DNA of 64,000 nt, taken from Acidaminococcus fermentans_A (GTDB taxonomy: Bacteria; Bacillota; Negativicutes; Acidaminococcales; Acidaminococcaceae). Below the pieces are notes generated by a model. It saw nothing but the letters and a program-made list of their open reading frames with translations, had not been told where the DNA came from and did no database searches. A program made the position numbers and the translations under genes. Shown piece by piece: positions 28,901 to 37,433 of this stretch. How positions within the stretch are numbered: position 1 is the first letter of the stretch; each line of letters begins with the position of its first letter. The DNA lies in NCBI RefSeq assembly GCF_052216985.1, contig NZ_JBQOUY010000001.1, positions 225,075 to 289,074 on the forward strand, written 5' to 3'.

Positions 28901-29755
28901 TTTTTTAGTAGCCAGGCAGGCCATGTCCATCAGGGTGATGGGACGCTGGGTATCGGCACCGTAGACGAAATCCCGGTCTTTCTTGTACAGAGCATAGGCT
29001 TCCGCCACCGGCTGGGTGTACACGCCGTCGGTGATGGAAACGTTTTCCAGTTTGGTTTCAAAGGTGGTGTGCCGGCAGTGGTCGGACCAGTAGGTATCCA
29101 GCACCTTGATTTCGGTGATGGAGGGATCCCTGTCTTCCTTCTGGAAGTATTCCTGGATAAAGACCAGGTCTTCCAGGCTCATGGCCAGTTCCTGCTGGTT
29201 CAGGAAGTCTTCCAGGCCTTTCTTGTCCAGGCTCCGGAAACCGTCCAGCACGGCTACGGGTTTGGGCACATCCCAAGTCATATCCAAGGATTCGGGCTTT
29301 GCAATGGCCGCTTCCTGAGCTTCCACTGGGTTGATGCAGTATTTCTTGATTTTTTCAAAGTCGGCGTCGGACAGTTCCCCTTCCAGCAGGAACACCTTGG
29401 CGGCTGCCACAATGGGCCGCTGGCCCTGGGTGATGGCCTGGATGCACTGGGCGGCAAAATCTTCTCTCTGGTCGTACTGGCCGGGGAGCAGTTCCACAGC
29501 AAAGCTCCGGATGCCGGCAGGGATCTCTACTTCTTCATCCCGAACCACATCCACAGGTGCCTCACTGAGCACCAGACTCCTGGCCTGTTGATATTCTTCA
29601 TCACTGAGTCCTTCCAGGTCGTACCGATTCAGGATCCGGACGCTTTTCAGGTTCTTCAGCCCCAGGGTCTGCTGCAGATCAGAACACAGACCTGCTGCTT
29701 CCACAGCATATGCTTTCTTCTTCTCCACAAATACTCTTCTAATCTTGTCGCTCAT
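25979..29755 (-). CDS. purL: Phosphoribosylformylglycinamidine synthase, single-chain
   Basis: Fourth step of de novo purine synthesis: FGAR, glutamine and ATP to FGAM. At 1258 residues it holds the synthetase and the glutaminase in one chain, unlike the split PurS/PurL/PurQ of Bacillus. Seen in order: an N-terminal PurS-like part (1-200), DTYWSDHCRHTTFET near 225, NETHNHPTEIEPFGGAATC, two AIR-synthase-like halves, and a class I glutaminase with FPGLNCEYDT, ALGICNGFQALIK (nucleophile Cys) and SHGEGRFVA. No other pur genes are nearby. GGGAGG precedes the ATG. I see no riboswitch in the short upstream gap. Confidence 0.95.
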   Translation of the reverse strand: MSDKIRRVFVEKKKAYAVEAAGLCSDLQQTLGLKNLKSVRILNRYDLEGLSDEEYQQARSLVLSEAPVDVVRDEEVEIPAGIRSFAVELLPGQYDQREDFAAQCIQAITQGQRPIVAAAKVFLLEGELSDADFEKIKKYCINPVEAQEAAIAKPESLDMTWDVPKPVAVLDGFRSLDKKGLEDFLNQQELAMSLEDLVFIQEYFQKEDRDPSITEIKVLDTYWSDHCRHTTFETKLENVSITDGVYTQPVAEAYALYKKDRDFVYGADTQRPITLMDMACLATKKLKKEGKIPDLDASEEINACSIVAPIEVDGKKEDWLVMFKNETHNHPTEIEPFGGAATCLGGAIRDPLSGRSYVYQAMRVTGSGDPRTPYEQTLKGKLPQRKITLGAAAGYSSYGNQIGLATGSVEEYYHPKFVAKRMEVGAVIGAAPRDAVVRERPAAGDLIVLLGGRTGRDGMGGATGASKEHTTQSLSECGAEVQKGNAPNERKIQRLFRDPKVTRLIKRCNDFGAGGVSVAIGELAPGLVINLDKVPKKYEGLDGTELAISESQERMAVCIAASDLEKFMAAAAKENLEATVVAEVAEDPRLVMYWRGEKIVDLSRAFLDTNGIPQKSDVVVDGVEETSPFNSTPEEVEGKKDIKEAWLANLDRLNVCSEEGLGERFDGSIGRGSVLMPYGGRNQLTRTEGMAARLPVLHGKTNATSIMASGYDPNVCCWSPYHGAMYAVVEAVCRAAAMGADPKKLRLSMQEYFPKLHTEHTWGRPFAALLGAYKACCELELPAIGGKDSMSGTFMDLEVPPSLICFAVGVMDGRDTISNEFKQAGNTVVFIPVPCDEHEVVDYLALRTLLDSVHKAILGKRILTAGVVKEGGVAAAISSMCLGNGLGFGFVKPFLHEECLFTLQPGGFLVEMAPGTDPDKVFAGNDFLVLGSLTDDGKVTVNDTAITLDEIKAAYTRTLEGVFPSVVKDSGKEICRMPYYRNDLPLTAPYNVAQPRVFIPVFPGLNCEYDTAAAFETAGARADICVIRNLTPEAIKESVEEMARRIKEAQILAVPGGFSASDEPEGSGKFIATMFRNPALKEAVLDLLYNRDGLALGICNGFQALIKLGLVPYGDIRPLTETSPTLTFNTIGRHISRMVETKVVSNKSPWLALTEPGDIHTVAVSHGEGRFVATEEEIKKLFANGQVATQYVNQAGDPTMESPYNPNGSLYAIESITSPDGRVLGKMGHTERFTEGLMKNIPGNKLQPLFLGGVQYFK

Positions 29756-29766
29756 GACAGCCTCCC

Positions 29767-30948
29767 TTAAAAATACTCATTGATAAAATTATTCTCCCGG
29801 GGGAACAATTTGTCAAGGATTTCCAGCGCATTTTTACTGTCCACATAAATCATACCGGCCTGCTGGAGCTGGCAGGCACCATAAAGACCGAAGAACAGCT
29901 GGGTAAAGGTCCCCACATCCAGCAGGGCCTCAGGATCATCTAAGGTATTGAGCAGCTGGATGCCTTCTTCCTTGAACTGCAGCTTTACCAGCATGGTATT
30001 CAGGGCGATCTGTTCATCTTTCAGCCCCAGGACCAGGGTCTTCCCCAGCAATTCCTGAGGCACAGGAAGAGCTTTCAGACAGGCCGCCCCGTTGATCACC
30101 CGGCCCATCATGAAAGGAGCTTCCTTCGGGGCCAAGGCCTGATCCGGCAGTTGGAGGAAAGTCAGGTCATCCTCCGGTGCCAGCCAGTCCAGGTTCTTGT
30201 GGATTCCCGCCAGTCCCTTGAAGTACTGGAGCAGCCGGATCTTCGCCGGAGGATCCACCGCTGCCAGTTCCTGGACGGTCACTTTGTCACCCTCTCTATT
30301 ATACAACGCGTAGGCTTTCGGCGCACCGTCATTCCGGAGAATCACCGTCTCAAAATTTTCCCGAGCAGCAGTAGTGAGGATATTGTCCCACACCCGCTGA
30401 TCCCGGACCGCATATCCGTGGTACCGTTCCATGGCTTTGGCGTAAACCGGAGCCACCAGATCCCGGGCTTTTGCCGTATCCACCCGTTCCGGCTCATAAC
30501 CATCCAGGGTACGGCCTGCCAGGTCCAGTCCGGCCAGGGGCAGGGTGTAATGCTTCCGGAGATGGGTCCAGGCAAAACCGTAGGGCTGGTAGATGCCTGC
30601 ATAGATGGGCATGAGGATTACAAAAGGCACCTGCATGGCCCGCAGCATAGTAAAAGCTGTTTCCATCAGCTGCCCCATCACATGGTGTCCCCGGGCCACT
30701 GGATCCGTCGCTACCCCTACGATATACGGGACCTTCCAGGCTTTCCCCCTTACCTGGAGTCCATAGGGATTCAGGTGGAGCATGGTCTGGAGCTTCCCGT
30801 CCTGGAACCCGCCCAGGATCCGATTCTGTTTCAGGGCATACTCCCTGAAATACCATTCATAGAAAGGTGTCCCCTTCTTTTCGAAACAATAATCCCACAA
30901 GGACGCCGCCTGAGGCAGGGTATCCTCTTGGAGCAGCCGAAAATCCAT
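29767..30948 (-). CDS. Eis-like GNAT acetyltransferase with SCP2-like C-terminus
   Basis: A 393-residue protein with an N-terminal GNAT fold. The acetyl-CoA loop region is VGVATDPVARGHHVMGQLM near residue 77, followed by YQPYGFAWTHLRKHY. The C-terminal ~100 residues resemble the sterol-carrier-like domain of Eis-type enhanced-survival proteins. Substrates in this family range from peptides to aminoglycosides; none can be assigned here. It ends 11 bp before purL begins, and starts 13 bp after the DUF2156 gene. Confidence 0.85.
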   Translation of the reverse strand: MDFRLLQEDTLPQAASLWDYCFEKKGTPFYEWYFREYALKQNRILGGFQDGKLQTMLHLNPYGLQVRGKAWKVPYIVGVATDPVARGHHVMGQLMETAFTMLRAMQVPFVILMPIYAGIYQPYGFAWTHLRKHYTLPLAGLDLAGRTLDGYEPERVDTAKARDLVAPVYAKAMERYHGYAVRDQRVWDNILTTAARENFETVILRNDGAPKAYALYNREGDKVTVQELAAVDPPAKIRLLQYFKGLAGIHKNLDWLAPEDDLTFLQLPDQALAPKEAPFMMGRVINGAACLKALPVPQELLGKTLVLGLKDEQIALNTMLVKLQFKEEGIQLLNTLDDPEALLDVGTFTQLFFGLYGACQLQQAGMIYVDSKNALEILDKLFPRENNFINEYF

Positions 30949-30961
30949 GTTTTTCTCCCCT

Positions 30962-31849
30962 TTACCCGATGACTGTGTTGTACTTCTTCACCATGAAAGC
31001 CGGTTTATACGATTCCTTAGCTTCCCGGAGTCCCTCCTTGCCCATGTCTTCTTCCCGGTTGATGTAGGTCACATCGGGCCATTCGTGGGCGATATATTCC
31101 TTATTGATGGCAGTGTACAGGCCCCGGATGTCCGGATCCGCCTTTTCCACATGGATCACCGCCGAATTCCTGCCAGCCCGTTCCCCGAAGGTGAAGGCCT
31201 TTACCTGGCCGTCCAGGCGGATCAGCCCGCCCCGGATCTGGAGTTTGTCCAGATTGTTCAGTCCCTCCCGGATTGCGTCGTATTCAGCCACAATGGAAGG
31301 ATCGGTCAGTTCCCGTTTTTCCACCCATTCTTTGCCATACGCAATACATTCATCCTTGTTTTCCATGGTGATGGGTTCGTATACAAAATCTGGATGATCC
31401 TTGATGAATTGATTGTAATGGTTCTTTTTGCCATGGAGTTTCCGGCCACTGAGGCTGGCCAGACTGGCACGTTGATATACGTAGTCCCAATTGTCCCGGT
31501 CCGGGATGAATGTATTCACCTGAGGCAGATATTTCTGGAACCGCTCGATGGTATGCTCATAGATGCCGTGCATTTCAAAAGGCTCCCCTTTGAAATATTG
31601 TTTCAGGGCACAGAGCACCTTGGGCAAGTCTTCATTGACGCCCCCAAAAGGAGGCAGGACAAAGGTGGTCCCGTTCACCGTGACCTTGATGATCAGACAG
31701 CCATGGCTGATGCCCCAGTAACTGTCATATTGCTTCCGCCAGATGAAAATAGAGCCGAAGCAACATTCTGAGGCGTGGTAATCTTCTTCTGTAAAATAAT
31801 CATCAAAGATCGGCTTGTCGTCGATACTGATGTGCTTGAATTCTAAAAT
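30962..31849 (-). CDS. DUF2156 protein, apparently starting at ATT
   Basis: DUF2156 proteins have a GNAT-like fold related to the lysyl-transferase part of MprF. The conserved body includes YVYQRASLASLSGRKLHGKKN, QFIKDHP and RGGLIRLDGQVKAFTFGE. The first standard start (GTG at 31678) would drop 57 well-conserved residues. The frame extends upstream through EFKHISIDDKPIFDDYF to an ATT at 31849, which has AGGGAG 8 nt before it and no ATG, GTG or TTG in frame nearby. I infer ATT initiation (rare, as in infC), giving 295 residues, the usual length. A sequencing or point change at the start codon is the alternative. Confidence 0.75.
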   Translation of the reverse strand: MLEFKHISIDDKPIFDDYFTEEDYHASECCFGSIFIWRKQYDSYWGISHGCLIIKVTVNGTTFVLPPFGGVNEDLPKVLCALKQYFKGEPFEMHGIYEHTIERFQKYLPQVNTFIPDRDNWDYVYQRASLASLSGRKLHGKKNHYNQFIKDHPDFVYEPITMENKDECIAYGKEWVEKRELTDPSIVAEYDAIREGLNNLDKLQIRGGLIRLDGQVKAFTFGERAGRNSAVIHVEKADPDIRGLYTAINKEYIAHEWPDVTYINREEDMGKEGLREAKESYKPAFMVKKYNTVIG

Positions 31850-31914
31850 AAAAATCGCTCCCTCATTTGAAAGATATATATGTATCTATTATTATAACAG
31901 ATGAGTCAAGAGGT

Positions 31915-31975
31915 AGAAACTGCCTGCGGCAGTTTGTCAGCTGTAAGGGCTGTCGCCAGGGAACAGCCCTTACAG
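31915..31975 (-). terminator. Two hairpins after the phosphatase gene
   Basis: On minus, CTGTAAGGGCTGT (31975-31963) pairs with ACAGCCCTTACAG (31953-31941) and includes the stop codon. A second stem, AAACTGCC/GGCAGTTT, follows at 31937-31915 and ends in TTTCT. Confidence 0.6.
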
Positions 31976-32578
31976 CATCCCCATATCGTTCAGCTTATCC
32001 ACCCGGAACCCGTAGTCCGGGGTCTGGACTACCTGTACGAAAGCCGTATTGGCCAGGCTCATCCGCCACATATTATCGATGGAGAAACCCAGGAGCCGGC
32101 ACACCAAGAGACGGATCAGCCCGCCATGGCTGACACACAGGATGGTCCCATCAGGTTCCATCTGCTCCACCAGTCCTGTAAAGGTCTTCCATCCCCGTTC
32201 CTGAGAGGCCGCCAGATCTTCCTCTGCTGCCAGATCCACCTGTCCCGGTTTCAGGAAAATGTCCCGGAGAGTATCCGGATCCTGTTCCTGGATCTCCCGG
32301 AGATAATGGCCATCCCATTTGCCGAAAGAGATTTCCCGGAGTCCCGGCAGCACGGCCGGTTCCAGGCCACGGTCTGCCGCCAGAGGGGCCGCGGTTTCCT
32401 GGGTGCGGAGCAGATCGGACGTATACAGTGCGTCCAGCTTCACCCGGCCAGCCCGGGTCACTAGGGCCGCCGCCTGCTTCCGGCCGGTATCATCCAAAGG
32501 GTTGTTGGTCCACCCCTGGAGGATACCCTGCCGATTGGCCAGAGTCTCTCCATGACGGACCAGATAAATTGTCTTCAT
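31970..32578 (-). CDS. Histidine phosphatase family protein
   Basis: A 202-residue branch-1 histidine phosphatase. It has YLVRHGETLANRQG with the phospho-His near residue 9, SDLLRTQETA, REISFGKWDG with the acid Glu, and VSHGGLIRLLVC with the second His. Members include cobalamin phosphatases and general phosphatases; the target is unknown. The ATG at 32578 has AAGGA 7 nt before it; the longer frame would start within the efp terminator. Confidence 0.88.
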   Translation of the reverse strand: MKTIYLVRHGETLANRQGILQGWTNNPLDDTGRKQAAALVTRAGRVKLDALYTSDLLRTQETAAPLAADRGLEPAVLPGLREISFGKWDGHYLREIQEQDPDTLRDIFLKPGQVDLAAEEDLAASQERGWKTFTGLVEQMEPDGTILCVSHGGLIRLLVCRLLGFSIDNMWRMSLANTAFVQVVQTPDYGFRVDKLNDMGML

Positions 32579-32630
32579 AAAATATTCCTTTTCTCCGTTT
32601 GCCAAATCCTGTGAGGAAGAGAAAGATACA

Positions 32631-32662
32631 AAACGGGGCTGTCCTGCGACAGCCCCCATTTT
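32631..32662 (-). terminator. Terminator after efp
   Basis: GGGGGCTGTCG pairs with GACAGCCCC on minus, ending GTTTTGT, 8 bp past the efp stop. Confidence 0.8.
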
Positions 32663-32669
32663 CTACTTC

Positions 32670-33227
32670 TTATGCTCTTGCAATGTAATCGCCGGTACGG
32701 GTATCGATTTGCAGGACATCCCCTTCGTTGATGAACAGAGGGACCTTGACCACGTAGCCGGTATCCATCTTGGCATTCTTGCTGCCGCCGGTGGCCGTAT
32801 CCCCTTTGATCCCCGGTTCCGTTTCCACTACGGTCAGTTCCACCGTGTTGGGCAGTTCTACCCCCAGGATCCGATCTTTGAAAGTGATGACCTTGACATC
32901 CATGTTTTCTTTCAGGAAGTTCACGGCCTTGCCTAGCTGATCCTTGTTCAGTTCCAGCTGATCATAGGTTTCATTGTCCATGAATACGTAAGTGCCGTCG
33001 GCTTCATACAGATACTGCATGCCTTTTCTTTCCACAATGGCATTTTCCAGACGTTCAGCAGCGTTGAAAGTCCGTTCCACTACAGCGCCGGTGCACAGGT
33101 TGCGCATCTTGGCCCGTACGAAAGCTGCGCCCTTGCCAGGTTTTACATGCTGGAATTCAACGACCTGCCAAGCATCGCCGTCAATTTCAACCGTTACGCC
33201 AGTTTTAAAATCGTTCGTAGAAATCAT
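32670..33227 (-). CDS. efp: Translation elongation factor P
   Basis: EF-P relieves ribosome stalling at polyproline. The 185-residue protein is normal length, with the KOW-like domain I and the modified-residue loop KPGKGAAF near residue 30 (Lys at the tip). C-terminal TGYVVKVPLFINEGDVLQID is the family signature. GGAGG stands 7 nt before the ATG at 33227. It follows the Xaa-Pro peptidase gene by 31 bp, a common neighbour. Confidence 0.96.
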   Translation of the reverse strand: MISTNDFKTGVTVEIDGDAWQVVEFQHVKPGKGAAFVRAKMRNLCTGAVVERTFNAAERLENAIVERKGMQYLYEADGTYVFMDNETYDQLELNKDQLGKAVNFLKENMDVKVITFKDRILGVELPNTVELTVVETEPGIKGDTATGGSKNAKMDTGYVVKVPLFINEGDVLQIDTRTGDYIARA

Positions 33228-33258
33228 GAAAACAACCTCCAAAATAGTAATTTCTAAT

Positions 33259-34317
33259 TTATGAGAAGCAAAGTTCTACTAATTCTTTGGGGACGGAAGT
33301 GAGCCGTTCACAACCATCCTCGGTGACCAGTACCGTATCTTCGATCCGGACCCCGCCCCGGTCGGGCAGGTAGATGCCCGGTTCGATGGTCACCACGGCG
33401 CCAGCCGGCAGAGGCTGGTCATTGGCTTTGTTCAGCACCGGTTTCTCGTGGATATCCAGACCCACGCCGTGCCCCAGGCCATGGCCGAAATTCGGTCCAT
33501 ATCCTTTGGCTGTGATGTAATCACGCACGGCCCGATCCACCTGGATGCCGGTAAGCCCGGCCTTCAGGGTCTTTTCCCCCAACAGGTTGGCCGCAAGGAC
33601 GATATCATAGATTTCCTTCTGCCAGGGCGCCGCTTTCCCCACCACCACCGTACGGGTTATATCGGAACAATATCCGTCATAGGTAGCACCGAAATCGAAG
33701 GTGATGAAATCCCCCTCTTCCACGACTTTTTCCGAGGCCACTCCATGGGGCAAAGCGCTCCGTTTGCCGGAAGCACAGATGGTTTCAAAAGAAGGCTTGG
33801 TGGACCCCAGTTTCCGCATGTTGTATTCCAGTTCTGCTGCCAGTTCGCTCTCCTTCCGGCCAGCCCGGATATGGGGCATCAGCTGGAGAAAGGCTTCATC
33901 AGAAATGGCCACCGCCTTGCGGATGCGCTGCATTTCTTCCGGAGTCTTCACGGCCCGGAGGCCCACCAGGTTCACATTTTTCCAATGGACAGCCGGCAGA
34001 GCTGCCGCCAGGGCACACTGTTCTGTATAGGAGAAATAATCTCCATCCAGGGCCAGGTTGTCTGACTGAGGCAATGTGGCCGCTTCCGGCCAGAAACCGT
34101 GCTGGTGTTCGACGAGTCCACATTCCGGGGCCTGCTGGCGCACCTGCAGTGTATACCGGGAATCGGTGATGATCACCGCCCGCTGGGTGTCTACATAGAG
34201 CAGGCTGTCCCCTCCTGTAAAGCCGGTGAAATACCGGATGGAGGAATCCCCCTTGATAAAGATGCCATCCACTTTTTCCTGTTCCAGGAAAGTCCGCAGC
34301 TTGTCCAACGCCTTCAT
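33259..34317 (-). CDS. M24-family Xaa-Pro aminopeptidase
   Basis: Removes N-terminal residues ahead of proline. The 352-residue protein has an N-terminal creatinase-like domain and a pita-bread fold with the two-metal ligands: ITFDFGATYDGYCSDITRT (two Asp), GHGLGHGVGLDIHE (His), VVTIEPGIYLP (Glu) and VRIEDTVLV (Glu). I start at 34317 (MKALDKL), which has GGAG upstream, rather than at the ATG 12 codons earlier. Confidence 0.92.
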   Translation of the reverse strand: MKALDKLRTFLEQEKVDGIFIKGDSSIRYFTGFTGGDSLLYVDTQRAVIITDSRYTLQVRQQAPECGLVEHQHGFWPEAATLPQSDNLALDGDYFSYTEQCALAAALPAVHWKNVNLVGLRAVKTPEEMQRIRKAVAISDEAFLQLMPHIRAGRKESELAAELEYNMRKLGSTKPSFETICASGKRSALPHGVASEKVVEEGDFITFDFGATYDGYCSDITRTVVVGKAAPWQKEIYDIVLAANLLGEKTLKAGLTGIQVDRAVRDYITAKGYGPNFGHGLGHGVGLDIHEKPVLNKANDQPLPAGAVVTIEPGIYLPDRGGVRIEDTVLVTEDGCERLTSVPKELVELCFS

Positions 34318-34430
34318 CCTATCGTCTCCTCGTCCGTGGTCGAACAAAATCAATTCGACTAATCTATTTTACTCTTAAAACCCGTAAAAAAGCAAGGGTT
34401 TCTATATACTTTGTTACAAATTGTTTCGTG

Positions 34431-35657
34431 TCAGGCTTTCAGACGGCGCACCAAAGAGAACGCCTCCATCCGGGGGTCTCCCTTAGCGGTAAAGACCATC
34501 TGGGCATGGGGCGCTGCCTGGATGGGATTCCCATCTCCGTCCTCCATCTCTACCAAGGTCCAGGAAAAGATTTCTCCCTTGGGGGTCAGCACTTCCAACC
34601 GCTGGCCAGATTTCACATGGTTCCGCTGTTCCAGGGTCACCCGTCCGGAAACGGGATCGAAGTCCCGGACAAGAGCTACGAAATCCGCTGTCTGTTCGTA
34701 AGAACTGGTGGTGTAGACCTGGTCTTCCGGTCCGGTCTTATGAACGGCGAACCCGGTAGTATAGGGCCGATGGGATACCTTCTCCAGTTCCTCCTTAAGG
34801 CTGCATGGCACTACGAAATGGTCCGGATCCTGCCAACAAAGATCGATGGCCTTCCGGTAGGCACTGACTACGGAAGCCACATAATGGACGCTTTTCATCC
34901 GGCCTTCGATTTTCAGGCTGCTGACTCCTGCAGCCATCAGCTGGGGCAGGAAATCCATCAGGCAGAGATCTTTGGAATTCATGATGTAGGTGCCTCGTTC
35001 ATCTTCTGCTATAGGGAAGACTTCCCCAGGCCGGTTCTTCTCTGTCAAGCCGAATTCCCAGCGACAGATCTGGGCACAGGCCCCCCGGTTGCTGTCTCTT
35101 CCAGTGAAATAGTTGCTCAACAAGCACCGTCCCGAATAGGAGATGCACATGGCTCCATGGACGAACACTTCCAGATCCGCTGTGATTTTTTCCCTGATCT
35201 CCCGGATTTCCTGAAGAGACAGTTCCCGGGCCAGGACGATCCTTTCGGCCCCCAGGTCTTCCCACACTTTCGCCGTAGCCCAGTTGGTCACATTGGCCTG
35301 GGTGCTCACATGGAGTCCCATATTGGGGACCACCTTCCTAGCTGTCATCCAGACACCCAGATCGGACACCAGGAGTGCATCCACCCCCGCTTCTTCCAGG
35401 TTCCGCAGATAGTCTGGCAGAGGGGGCAGATCACTATTGTGGGGATAGATATTCACAGTCACATAGACCTTTTTCCCTCGTGCATGGGCAAAAGCCGCTA
35501 TTTCCCGGATTTCCTCCAGGGAAAAATTGGCGGCAAAAGCCCGGAGACCAAAAGCCTTTCCGCCCAAATAAACGGCATCGGCTCCATACAGCAGAGCCAT
35601 ACGGCCCTTTTCCAGGCTCCCAGCAGGAGCCAGCAGTTCCGGTTTCTGTTTCTTCAC
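34431..35657 (-). CDS. U32-family peptidase-like protein (TrhP/RlhA type)
   Basis: The 408-residue protein has the U32 signature ELLAPAGSLEKGRMALLYGADAVYLGG in parts, and LEVFVHGAMCISYSGRCLLS with conserved Cys, followed by CAQICRW. Although named peptidases, characterised members hydroxylate tRNA U34 (TrhP) or rRNA (RlhA) and use an iron-sulfur cluster held by such cysteines. Which RNA is modified here is unknown. Its ATG overlaps the mltG stop by 4 bp, so it is cotranscribed with mltG. Confidence 0.9.
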   Translation of the reverse strand: MKKQKPELLAPAGSLEKGRMALLYGADAVYLGGKAFGLRAFAANFSLEEIREIAAFAHARGKKVYVTVNIYPHNSDLPPLPDYLRNLEEAGVDALLVSDLGVWMTARKVVPNMGLHVSTQANVTNWATAKVWEDLGAERIVLARELSLQEIREIREKITADLEVFVHGAMCISYSGRCLLSNYFTGRDSNRGACAQICRWEFGLTEKNRPGEVFPIAEDERGTYIMNSKDLCLMDFLPQLMAAGVSSLKIEGRMKSVHYVASVVSAYRKAIDLCWQDPDHFVVPCSLKEELEKVSHRPYTTGFAVHKTGPEDQVYTTSSYEQTADFVALVRDFDPVSGRVTLEQRNHVKSGQRLEVLTPKGEIFSWTLVEMEDGDGNPIQAAPHAQMVFTAKGDPRMEAFSLVRRLKA

Positions 35658-36682
35658 TGTGCTTCTCCTATAATCTCTCCTGGGTTCAGTTTCTGGATCA
35701 TGGCAACATGTTCGTCATACGTTTTGGTGAAATGATGGTAGCCTTCCTTATCCGCCACAAAGTACAGATAATCGGTCATCACCGGATGGATCACAGCCCG
35801 GAGGGCATCCATGCTGGGATTCCCCACCGGTCCCGGAGGCAGTCCTTTGTTCAGGTAGGTATTATAAGGAGATTCCAGCTTCAGGTCGTCATAGGTGACT
35901 TCTTTTTTTTGGGCCCCGAAAATATACTGGATCGTAGTATCGGACTGGATGGGCATCCCCATTTGCATCCGTTTTTCGAAGACGCCGGCAATAAGGGGCA
36001 TTTCCTCTTTATGGGTTGCTTCCCGTTCCACCATAGAAGCCAGGTTCACGATATCCCGCAGTGGCAGATAGCTTTTCCGGATATCCGCCTGCAAGTCCGG
36101 GGTCAGCTTCTTATCGAACTCCTTCACCATCATGGCCACCATATCACTGGCCTTGGCGTTTTCAGGAAAATCATAGGTGGCCGGGCAGAGGAACCCTTCC
36201 GCCTTGTAGATTACATCCGGATTGCTAGTCGCCATATAAGGATAGGGAGCATAATTCCGGCAGGCATCTTTGAATTCCTGGGCAGTTGTCAGGTGTTCCC
36301 GTTCCAGCTTCAAGGCCACTTCGTTGACGGTGGATCCTTCCGGCACCGCAAACCGGTTAGAATGGACCTTGCCTTTGGACAGGATGTTGATGATTTCCCC
36401 ATCGCTCATACCAGCCGTGATTTCGTAGGTCCCGGCCTGGAGATGGTTTTCCAGCCCTTTGAGACGGGCGGCCATCCGGAAGGATTCCGGGGTCTGGATC
36501 AGTTTCTTGTCATGGAGCAGGGTAGCGATATCCCCTGTGGTCATTCCCTGGGTCACCGTGAACCGGACCTTTTCGCCTGTAGCCAAGCTGGTATTGGTAT
36601 TAAAGTAGTCCAGGTACCAGCAGCCGCCTGCGAGCAGTGCCAGTACCAGGATGATTCCAATGGGTACGAGTTTTTTCCGCAT
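35654..36682 (-). CDS. mltG: Endolytic murein transglycosylase MltG
   Basis: A YceG-like membrane enzyme that cuts nascent peptidoglycan strands. It has one N-terminal transmembrane segment (IGIILVLALLAGGCWYL, about 8-25) and a LysM-like region with FTVTQGMTTGDIATLL. The catalytic block is VNLASMVEREATHKEEMP, with the active Glu, followed by QSDTTIQYIFG. At 342 residues it is standard size. It lies 14 bp after DUF1292. Confidence 0.93.
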   Translation of the reverse strand: MRKKLVPIGIILVLALLAGGCWYLDYFNTNTSLATGEKVRFTVTQGMTTGDIATLLHDKKLIQTPESFRMAARLKGLENHLQAGTYEITAGMSDGEIINILSKGKVHSNRFAVPEGSTVNEVALKLEREHLTTAQEFKDACRNYAPYPYMATSNPDVIYKAEGFLCPATYDFPENAKASDMVAMMVKEFDKKLTPDLQADIRKSYLPLRDIVNLASMVEREATHKEEMPLIAGVFEKRMQMGMPIQSDTTIQYIFGAQKKEVTYDDLKLESPYNTYLNKGLPPGPVGNPSMDALRAVIHPVMTDYLYFVADKEGYHHFTKTYDEHVAMIQKLNPGEIIGEAQ

Positions 36683-36696
36683 GATGGACCGTCCTG

Positions 36697-37011
36697 TTAC
36701 CGGGCATCCATCTCGTCCATGATTTCCTCATAGGCTTTGCGGACAGCTTCGAACTCCTCATCAGTGGGATCCAGGTAGACGGGCTCCCCGTTCTCATCAA
36801 AATCCACCCGGGCAATGATCACATTGTCTTCCTCGTCATCCGGATCCGTATCATCTTCTCCCGGGATCTGTGTCAGGAGGGCAAAATTCTTTTGATCCAT
36901 GGGGATCACCATTTCTTCCAGATAATAGGTTTCGTTCCCCTCTGCGTCGGTGATCACCACCACAGCTTCCTGATCTTCTGTTTCCAGCAGCTTTTCGTCT
37001 TTTTTCTCCAT
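36697..37011 (-). CDS. DUF1292 acidic protein
   Basis: A small, very acidic protein (about 104 residues, many Asp/Glu) with the DUF1292 pattern VVVITDAEGNETYYLEEM and KNFALLT. It is usually found between ruvX and mltG, as here; its function is unknown. Two ATGs are possible. The one at 37017 overlaps the ruvX stop but is only 2 nt from AGGAGG, so I prefer 37011 at 8 nt. Confidence 0.85.
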   Translation of the reverse strand: MEKKDEKLLETEDQEAVVVITDAEGNETYYLEEMVIPMDQKNFALLTQIPGEDDTDPDDEEDNVIIARVDFDENGEPVYLDPTDEEFEAVRKAYEEIMDEMDAR

Positions 37012-37013
37012 TT

Positions 37014-37433
37014 TCATTGCCTCCTCGGGCTGTCCAGATAATTTTGCAGGATGACCACTGCGGCCATCATGTCGATGATTTTCTTCCGTTTCTTTCTCTG
37101 GAGATCCGCCTCAATCAGGACTTTTTCTGCTGCTACCGTAGAGAGCCGTTCATCCCACAGGACAACCGGGATGGACGGGAAGCGTTCCTCCAGGATGGTC
37201 TTGAATTCCTCACTGGCCCTGGCCCTGTCGCCGATGGACCCATTCATATTCTTAGGGTAGCCCAGGACGAACTGCCCCACTCCTTCTGCCGCCACCAATT
37301 CTTCCAGGCGCTTTAAATCGTTCTCCAGGCCTTTTCGGCGGATGGTCTCCACTCCTCGGGCCAGGAAGCCGGTTTCATCGCTGACGGACACCCCGATGGT
37401 CCGGGTGCCCAGATCCAAGCCCATGATCCTCAT
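37014..37433 (-). CDS. ruvX: RuvX/YqgF-family nuclease
   Basis: An RNase H-fold protein; relatives process the 5' end of 16S pre-rRNA and are proposed Holliday-junction resolvases. The 139 residues include MGLDLGTRTIGVSVSD with the first Asp, FVLGYPKNMNGS, and DERLSTVAAE with the catalytic acid pair. Its start overlaps the ireB stop by one base (TGATG). Confidence 0.93.
   Translation of the reverse strand: MRIMGLDLGTRTIGVSVSDETGFLARGVETIRRKGLENDLKRLEELVAAEGVGQFVLGYPKNMNGSIGDRARASEEFKTILEERFPSIPVVLWDERLSTVAAEKVLIEADLQRKKRKKIIDMMAAVVILQNYLDSPRRQ

Noticed and set aside
31678..31678. GTG at 31678 as the DUF2156 start
   Set aside because: It has no ribosome site and would drop a conserved N-terminus that is open and readable upstream.
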